From the NCBI RefSeq assembly GCF_009861525.1, contig NZ_WVHL01000005.1, positions 2,170,001 to 2,234,000 of the forward strand: DNA of 64,000 nucleotides, given 5' to 3'. The position numbers and the translations under genes are program-made. The notes beneath the pieces are model-generated. The model had not been told where the DNA came from and did no database searches. It was given only the letters and a program-made list of their open reading frames with translations. Below are positions 59,037 through 64,000 of this stretch, in pieces; position 1 is the first letter of the stretch; each line of letters starts with the position of its first letter. The stretch comes from Pseudomonas sp. LD120 (GTDB taxonomy: Bacteria > Pseudomonadota > Gammaproteobacteria > Pseudomonadales > Pseudomonadaceae).

Positions 59037-61412
59037 TTGGTAGAGTACGTAGTTTCCCTCGATAAGCTCGGCAAACACGATGTTGAGCATGTGGGGGGCA
59101 AGAACGCATCCCTGGGCGAGATGATCAGCAACCTCGCAGGTGCGGGCGTATCGGTCCCTGGTGGCTTCGCCACGACTGCTCAGGCTTATCGTGATTTTCT
59201 TGAGTTGAGTGGTCTGAACGACCAGATCCATGCCGCCCTCGATGCGCTGGATGTCGATGACGTCAACGCCCTGGCCAAGACCGGCGCGCAGATCCGTCAG
59301 TGGATCATGGAGGCCGAGTTCCCCGAGCGCCTCAACACCGAGATCCGTACCGCCTTCGCCGCGCTGTCGGCCGGCAATCCGGAAATGGCCGTGGCCGTGC
59401 GTTCTTCGGCCACCGCCGAAGACTTGCCGGACGCCTCCTTCGCCGGTCAGCAGGAAACCTTCCTCAATATCCGTGGCGTGGACAACGTGATTCGCGCGGC
59501 CAAGGAAGTGTTTGCCTCCTTGTTCAATGATCGGGCCATTTCCTATCGCGTACACCAGGGGTTCGACCACAAGCTGGTGGCCCTGTCTGCCGGTGTGCAG
59601 CGCATGGTGCGTTCGGAGACCGGCACCGCCGGGGTGATGTTCACCCTCGACACCGAATCGGGCTTTCGCGACGTGGTGTTCATCACCGGTGCCTACGGCC
59701 TGGGTGAAACCGTGGTTCAGGGCGCGGTCAATCCGGACGAGTTCTACGTCCACAAAAACACCCTTGAAGCCGGGCGTCCGGCCATCCTGCGCCGCAACCT
59801 GGGCAGCAAGGCGATCAAGATGATCTACGGTGACGAAGCCAAGGCCGGTCGCTCGGTGAAAACCGTGGATGTGGACGTGGCCGATCGCGCCCGTTTCTGC
59901 CTGACCGACGCCGAAGTCAGCGAGCTGGCCAAGCAGGCGATGATCATCGAGAAGCACTACCAGTGCCCGATGGACATCGAATGGGCCAAAGATGGTGACG
60001 ACGGCAAGCTGTACATCGTCCAGGCCCGTCCGGAAACCGTGAAAAGTCGCACCTCGGCCAATGTCATGGAGCGCTACCTGCTCAAGGAAACCGGCATTGT
60101 GCTGGTGGAAGGTCGTGCTATCGGCCAGCGCATCGGCGCCGGCAAAGTGCGGATCATCAAGGACGTTTCCGAAATGGACAAAGTCCAGCCCGGCGACGTG
60201 CTGGTCTCCGACATGACCGACCCGGACTGGGAGCCGGTGATGAAGCGCGCCAGCGCCATCGTCACCAACCGTGGCGGTCGTACCTGCCACGCGGCGATCA
60301 TCGCTCGTGAACTGGGCATTCCTGCCGTGGTGGGTTGTGGCAACGCCACCGAGCTGCTGAAGGATGGCCAGGGCGTGACTGTTTCCTGCGCCGAAGGCGA
60401 CACCGGTCTGATCTTCGAAGGCGAACTGGGTTTCGACATCAAGCAGAACTCGGTAGACGCCATGCCGGAACTGCCGTTCAAGATTATGATGAACGTCGGC
60501 AACCCGGATCGCGCCTTTGACTTCGCCCAGTTGCCGAACGCCGGCGTGGGCCTGGCCCGCCTGGAATTCATCATCAACCGCATGATCGGCGTGCACCCCA
60601 AGGCGCTGCTGAACTACGCCGGGCTGCCGCAAGAGATCAAGGACAGCGTCGACAAGCGCATCGCCGGCTACCACGATCCTGTGGATTTCTACGTCGACAA
60701 GCTGGTTGAAGGCATCAGCACCCTGGCCGCGGCGTTCACGCCGAAGAAGGTCATCGTGCGCCTGTCGGACTTCAAGTCCAACGAATACGCCAACCTGATC
60801 GGCGGCAAGCTGTACGAGCCGGAAGAAGAGAACCCGATGCTGGGCTTCCGTGGCGCCTCGCGTTACATCAGCGAATCCTTCCGTGATTGCTTCGAGCTTG
60901 AATGCCGTGCGTTGAAACGCGTGCGCAACGAAATGGGCCTGACCAACGTCGAAATCATGGTGCCGTTCGTGCGCACCTTGGGCGAAGCCAGCCAAGTGGT
61001 TGATCTGCTGGCTGAAAATGGCCTCAAGCGTGGCGAAAACGGTCTGCGCGTGATCATGATGTGCGAACTGCCTTCCAACGCCATTCTGGCCGAAGAGTTC
61101 CTCGAGTACTTCGATGGTTTCTCCATCGGCTCCAACGACCTGACCCAGTTGACCCTGGGCCTGGACCGTGACTCGGGGATCATCGCCCACCTGTTCGACG
61201 AGCGTAATCCTGCGGTCAAGAAGCTGCTGGCCAATGCCATTGCCGCCTGCAACAAGGCTGGCAAGTACATCGGCATCTGTGGCCAGGGTCCTTCGGATCA
61301 CCCGGATTTGGCCAAATGGCTGATGGAACAGGGCATTGAAAGCGTGTCGTTGAACCCGGATTCGGTACTGGAAACCTGGTTCTTCCTGGCTGAAGGCCCG
61401 GGCGCGGCGTAA
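59037..61412 (+). CDS. ppsA: Phosphoenolpyruvate synthase
   Basis: This 791-residue enzyme makes PEP, AMP and Pi from pyruvate and ATP in gluconeogenesis. Domains in order are the ATP-grasp-like nucleotide domain (GGKNASLGEMI, AVRSSATAEDLPDASFAGQQETFL), the phosphohistidine domain (NRGGRTCHAAIIARELG, with the regulatory Thr next to the His) and the PEP-utilising barrel (IGVHPKALLNY, IGSNDLTQLTLGLDRD, GICGQGPSDHPDLAKWL with catalytic Cys). The start is a TTG at 59037 with GGAGAG upstream; no ATG or GTG fits the family N-terminus. Confidence 0.97.
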   Translation: MVEYVVSLDKLGKHDVEHVGGKNASLGEMISNLAGAGVSVPGGFATTAQAYRDFLELSGLNDQIHAALDALDVDDVNALAKTGAQIRQWIMEAEFPERLNTEIRTAFAALSAGNPEMAVAVRSSATAEDLPDASFAGQQETFLNIRGVDNVIRAAKEVFASLFNDRAISYRVHQGFDHKLVALSAGVQRMVRSETGTAGVMFTLDTESGFRDVVFITGAYGLGETVVQGAVNPDEFYVHKNTLEAGRPAILRRNLGSKAIKMIYGDEAKAGRSVKTVDVDVADRARFCLTDAEVSELAKQAMIIEKHYQCPMDIEWAKDGDDGKLYIVQARPETVKSRTSANVMERYLLKETGIVLVEGRAIGQRIGAGKVRIIKDVSEMDKVQPGDVLVSDMTDPDWEPVMKRASAIVTNRGGRTCHAAIIARELGIPAVVGCGNATELLKDGQGVTVSCAEGDTGLIFEGELGFDIKQNSVDAMPELPFKIMMNVGNPDRAFDFAQLPNAGVGLARLEFIINRMIGVHPKALLNYAGLPQEIKDSVDKRIAGYHDPVDFYVDKLVEGISTLAAAFTPKKVIVRLSDFKSNEYANLIGGKLYEPEEENPMLGFRGASRYISESFRDCFELECRALKRVRNEMGLTNVEIMVPFVRTLGEASQVVDLLAENGLKRGENGLRVIMMCELPSNAILAEEFLEYFDGFSIGSNDLTQLTLGLDRDSGIIAHLFDERNPAVKKLLANAIAACNKAGKYIGICGQGPSDHPDLAKWLMEQGIESVSLNPDSVLETWFFLAEGPGAA

Positions 61413-61431
61413 TCAGTGAATGACGGGGCGG

Positions 61432-61458
61432 CCGGCCGTGAGGCTGGCCGGCTTTTGA
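61432..61458 (+). terminator. Intrinsic terminator of ppsA
   Basis: GCCGGCC and GGCCGGC pair around an 8-nt loop and are followed by TTTT, about 20 bp after the ppsA stop. Confidence 0.75.
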
Positions 61459-61514
61459 CGATTCAAGCAGGGCGTGCTTCTTCTGGTTGCCGCCCTTTTT
61501 TGTGCAAGAAGAAT

Positions 61515-62501
61515 ATGCAAAGCAGCAGCAACCTATTTCCCGTCGCCTTGATCAGTGCCGAGCGTCGAGGCGACCTCAGCGAAGATGTCTATCGCTTGAA
61601 GCCTGGCAACAGCCCAGACTCCTCCGTGGAGCTGGCTGTTACCCGTTTGGGGCTGGCTGACGAACCCGAAGCTCGGGGTGTGCCGGTGATCCTGCTTCAT
61701 GGCAGCTTTTCCAACCGGCGTTTCTGGTATTCGCCTAAGGGTATTGGCCTGGGGGCTTATCTGGCACGCGCCGGATTCGATGTGTGGATTGCGGAAATGC
61801 GCGGTCACGGTCTGTCGCGGCGCAATGCTGATTATCGCAAGAACCAAGTGGCCGACTATGCTCGTTACGATCTGCCGGCGATCGCCGCTTTTGTTCGTGA
61901 GCAAAGCGCGCAGATTCCCCACTGGATTGGTCACTCCCTCGGTGGCACCACCTTGGCGGCGGCTCTGGGGGGGCAGTATCTGGGGGAGGCCGGTGTGGCT
62001 TCGGCGGCGTTTTTCGGCACTCAGATCAGTCGCACTTACTGGCCGTTGAAGATTCCCTTGGTGGAGTGGGGCGGGCGCCTGGTCATCAAGCGGTTTGCCC
62101 AGCTTTCAGGTTCTCGACTCAAGCGAGGGCCGGAAGATGAACCGATTGGGCTGGCGCTGGAAAGTATGCGTTGGCACGGCCTGTTCGGCCGCTTTGGCGA
62201 CGCTGACAAGGACTGGTGGGCGGGATTGGAGAGCGTTACGGTGCCGGCGCTAGCGGTCAGTGCGGCGGGCGATCACCAGGATCCGACTTGGGCCTGTCGC
62301 AAGCTGTTCGACCAGTTGGGAAGCGAGCAGAAACAATTTGTCTGCCTGGGGCGTGAACAGGGGTTCAGCAGTCATTTCGGTCATGTCGAGATGCTGGTGA
62401 GCAAGCCGGCGCAGGCGGAGGTCTGGCCGCTGGTGGCGCGCTGGCTTCAGGATCAGCGTGCGCCGCTGTTGGTTTCTGCCTCCGAGCAGGTGATGGTTTG
62501 A
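61515..62501 (+). CDS. Alpha/beta-fold hydrolase
   Basis: This 328-residue hydrolase has the oxyanion segment PVILLHGSFSNRRFWY near residue 58, the nucleophile elbow WIGHSLGGTT near residue 139 (Ser) and the acid/His end with AVSAAGDHQDPTW and SSHFGHVEMLVS. The cap region contains WPLKIPLVEWGGRLV. The substrate is unknown; esterase or lipase-like activity is likely. The start ATG 61515 is placed before SSSNLFPVALI because the upstream frame runs through the ppsA terminator. Confidence 0.88.
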   Translation: MQSSSNLFPVALISAERRGDLSEDVYRLKPGNSPDSSVELAVTRLGLADEPEARGVPVILLHGSFSNRRFWYSPKGIGLGAYLARAGFDVWIAEMRGHGLSRRNADYRKNQVADYARYDLPAIAAFVREQSAQIPHWIGHSLGGTTLAAALGGQYLGEAGVASAAFFGTQISRTYWPLKIPLVEWGGRLVIKRFAQLSGSRLKRGPEDEPIGLALESMRWHGLFGRFGDADKDWWAGLESVTVPALAVSAAGDHQDPTWACRKLFDQLGSEQKQFVCLGREQGFSSHFGHVEMLVSKPAQAEVWPLVARWLQDQRAPLLVSASEQVMV

Positions 62502-62757
62502 AGCGAAGGCTCTGAAAAGGGCATTTCGCTCGATTGTGCTTGTGGCTAAGATATGACGCTTTTTGCTGTTTTAGTCACATTCGGATTTTTTGGTCGTTTG
62601 CGGTTCTGCTGGCTCGGTTTGGCAAGTCTGTGACCGGGCTGATCAGTGGCTCAGGTGGCGCAGGTTAAATAGCGGCTGTGCAAGCTCGTTTTTTTAAGGC
62701 AGTCCCGGAATATCCGATGATCTTCGATCGTGTTCTTTCTGTTAAAGGAGTTTCTCG

Positions 62758-63249
62758 ATGAACCATTACCTCACGCCCGACCTGTGCGACGCCTACCCGG
62801 ACCTGGTGCAAGTGGTTGAGCCCATGTTCAGCAATTTCGGTGGCCGCGACTCCTTTGGTGGCGAAATCGTCACCATCAAGTGCTTCGAGGACAACTCGTT
62901 GGTCAAGGGGCAGGTCGAACTCAAGGGGCAGGGCAAGGTGTTGGTGGTCGACGGGGGCGGCTCTCTGCGCCGCGCGTTGCTGGGTGACATGCTGGCTGAG
63001 AAGGCGGCCAAGAACGGCTGGGAAGGTCTGGTGATCTACGGTTGCATCCGTGACGTGGATGTCATCGCGCAGACAGACCTTGGGGTCCAGGCCCTGGCCA
63101 GTCACCCGATGAAGACCGACAAGCGCGGAATTGGTGATCTCAATGTCGCGGTGACCTTTGCCGGGGTGACCTTTCGCCCGGGCGAGTATGTCTACGCTGA
63201 CAACAATGGCGTGATCGTGTCGCCAAGCCCGCTGAAAATGCCTGAATAA
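62758..63249 (+). CDS. rraA: RraA-family protein (ribonuclease E activity regulator / aldolase-like)
   Basis: This 163-residue protein has the RraA fold: FSNFGGRDSFGGEIVTIKCFEDNS at the N-terminus, VVDGGGSLRRALLGDMLAEKAAKNGWEGLVIYGCIRDVD near residue 62, then KTDKRGIGDLNVAVTFAGV. It includes the GDMLAE and RD residues that bind divalent metal in family members with 4-hydroxy-4-methyl-2-oxoglutarate aldolase activity. Members either bind RNase E and slow RNA decay or act as such aldolases. AAAGGAG precedes the ATG. A 256-bp gap without a gene lies upstream. Confidence 0.92.
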   Translation: MNHYLTPDLCDAYPDLVQVVEPMFSNFGGRDSFGGEIVTIKCFEDNSLVKGQVELKGQGKVLVVDGGGSLRRALLGDMLAEKAAKNGWEGLVIYGCIRDVDVIAQTDLGVQALASHPMKTDKRGIGDLNVAVTFAGVTFRPGEYVYADNNGVIVSPSPLKMPE

Positions 63250-63274
63250 ACAATTGGCCTGACAAGGGATGAGG

Positions 63275-64000
63275 ATGTTCGAGGAAGAAAACGCGCAGTG
63301 GGGGCTGGTGCACGCCCTGGTGCTCGACGGTCAAGGCGGTGCGCGTTCGCTTGCTCGGACGGAGCTTGACGATCTGCAGCTACAGGCCCACGAAAGCCTG
63401 TGGCTGCATTGGGATCGCAGTCATCCGCAAACTCAGACCTGGCTACGCCGCTCCAGCGGCCTGAGCGAGTTTAGTTGTGATCTGCTACTGGAGGAAAACA
63501 CCCGGCCGCGCTTGCTGGCCCTGCCGGACTCGGAGCTGCTGCTGTTTCTGCGGGGCATCAATCTCAATCCTGGGGCCGAGCCTGAAGACATGGTCTCGGT
63601 GCGGATCTTCGCTGCTGCGCAACGGGTGATTTCCCTGCGTTTGCGTCCCTTGCGGGCTACTGATGAACTGCTGGCGCAGTTGGCCGAAGGCAAAGGGCCA
63701 AAGAATTCCGCCGAGCTGCTCCTGTATATGGCCGAGTACTTGACGCATAAGGTGCAGCAACTGGTCAGTGATCTCTGCGAAGTGGTCGACGGCGAAGAAG
63801 AAAATCTAGATGCCGACGAACGGTATACGCCGGAGCACGGCAGCATTTTGCAGATCCGTCGACGGGCTGCCGGGTTGAAGCGTTTTCTGGCGCCACAGCG
63901 CGATATATTCGCGCAAATGAGTCGGATAAAACTCCCCTGGTTTGCCGTTGATGACGGTGATTACTGGAATGAGCTGCACAACAGCCTGACCCGCTATCTG
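63275..64000 (+). CDS. zntB: Zinc transporter ZntB (CorA family), 3' end outside window
   Basis: 242 codons are visible, beginning MFEEENAQWGLVHALVLDG with AAGG 7 nt upstream; an in-frame ATG two codons earlier is possible. The visible part is the cytoplasmic domain (LWLHWDRSHPQTQTWLRR, LLFLRGINLNPGAEPEDMVSVRIF, ILQIRRRAAGLKRFLAPQRDIF). The two transmembrane helices and the GxN motif would follow beyond the edge. The family exports or imports Zn2+ across the inner membrane. Confidence 0.9.
   Translation, partial: MFEEENAQWGLVHALVLDGQGGARSLARTELDDLQLQAHESLWLHWDRSHPQTQTWLRRSSGLSEFSCDLLLEENTRPRLLALPDSELLLFLRGINLNPGAEPEDMVSVRIFAAAQRVISLRLRPLRATDELLAQLAEGKGPKNSAELLLYMAEYLTHKVQQLVSDLCEVVDGEEENLDADERYTPEHGSILQIRRRAAGLKRFLAPQRDIFAQMSRIKLPWFAVDDGDYWNELHNSLTRYL

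Noticed and set aside
58941..61301. 786-codon minus-strand frame opposite ppsA
   Set aside because: ppsA on the plus strand has all PEP-synthase motifs; the antisense frame has no recognisable domain.
1..64000. CRISPR arrays, rRNA genes, riboswitches and a replication origin
   Set aside because: No regularly spaced repeats, rRNA sequence, known riboswitch motif or origin-like box cluster was seen on reading.

Overview
The window is a chromosomal segment of a Pseudomonas, most likely of the P. fluorescens/chlororaphis/protegens group. Gene content and order support this: a thiolase/FadB-like pair beside a class I amidotransferase, thrH, [4Fe-4S]-type cysH, a prpR-prpB-prpC-acnD-prpF-prpD propionate operon, a divergent ppsR/ppsA pair, rraA and zntB. 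REP/REPIN palindromes typical of this group occur between genes. The species assignment is an inference; no rRNA is present.

Layout. 1-8.6 kb is core genome: a partial periplasmic molybdopterin-fold protein, a 31-residue membrane peptide, a beta-oxidation pair, an amidotransferase, corA, a plsC-like acyltransferase and a crotonase. A tRNA-Ser(GGA) at 8641-8730 marks the edge of a worn accessory stretch (8.7-15.3 kb). It holds one complete IS3-family element, one decayed and one intact IS5-family element (all with recognisable target duplications), a TetR/flavin-reductase pair and a scrap of a tyrosine integrase. 15.7-17.5 kb returns to small core-type genes and a HAD phosphatase.

17.5-35.4 kb is the highlight: a compact biosynthetic cluster under its own acyl-homoserine-lactone circuit. 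luxI and luxR lie on the minus strand. Thirteen co-directional plus-strand genes follow: SPASM-like radical SAM, cobalamin-binding radical SAM, SCP2-like/JmjC-type oxygenase, P450, small DUF6176-like protein, tandem SnoaL protein, GST, ATP-grasp ligase, C26-type gamma-glutamyl hydrolase, phenylacetate-CoA-ligase-like adenylating enzyme, cysteine-desulfurase-like PLP enzyme, plant/EgtA-type glutamate-cysteine ligase, and a second leucyl-tRNA synthetase. Near-identical 20-bp lux boxes sit upstream of luxI and at the head of the operon. The synthetase is of Bacteroidetes type, unlike a normal pseudomonad LeuRS, and is best read as a self-resistance copy. The working hypothesis is a small, probably sulfur-containing, quorum-controlled inhibitor of leucyl-tRNA synthetase, built without PKS or NRPS. 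A perfect 13-bp-stem terminator closes the cluster.

35.4-64 kb is again core or core-like. It contains an SDR/LysR pair, an Asp/Glu-racemase-family protein with its NCS1 permease, cysH, thrH, pabB, a three-gene module (ATP-grasp ligase, inactive transglutaminase with seven membrane helices, retropepsin-like protease), the prp operon with REPINs between its genes, an EamA exporter divergent from a MocR regulator, ppsR/ppsA, an alpha/beta hydrolase, rraA and the start of zntB (cut by the window end).
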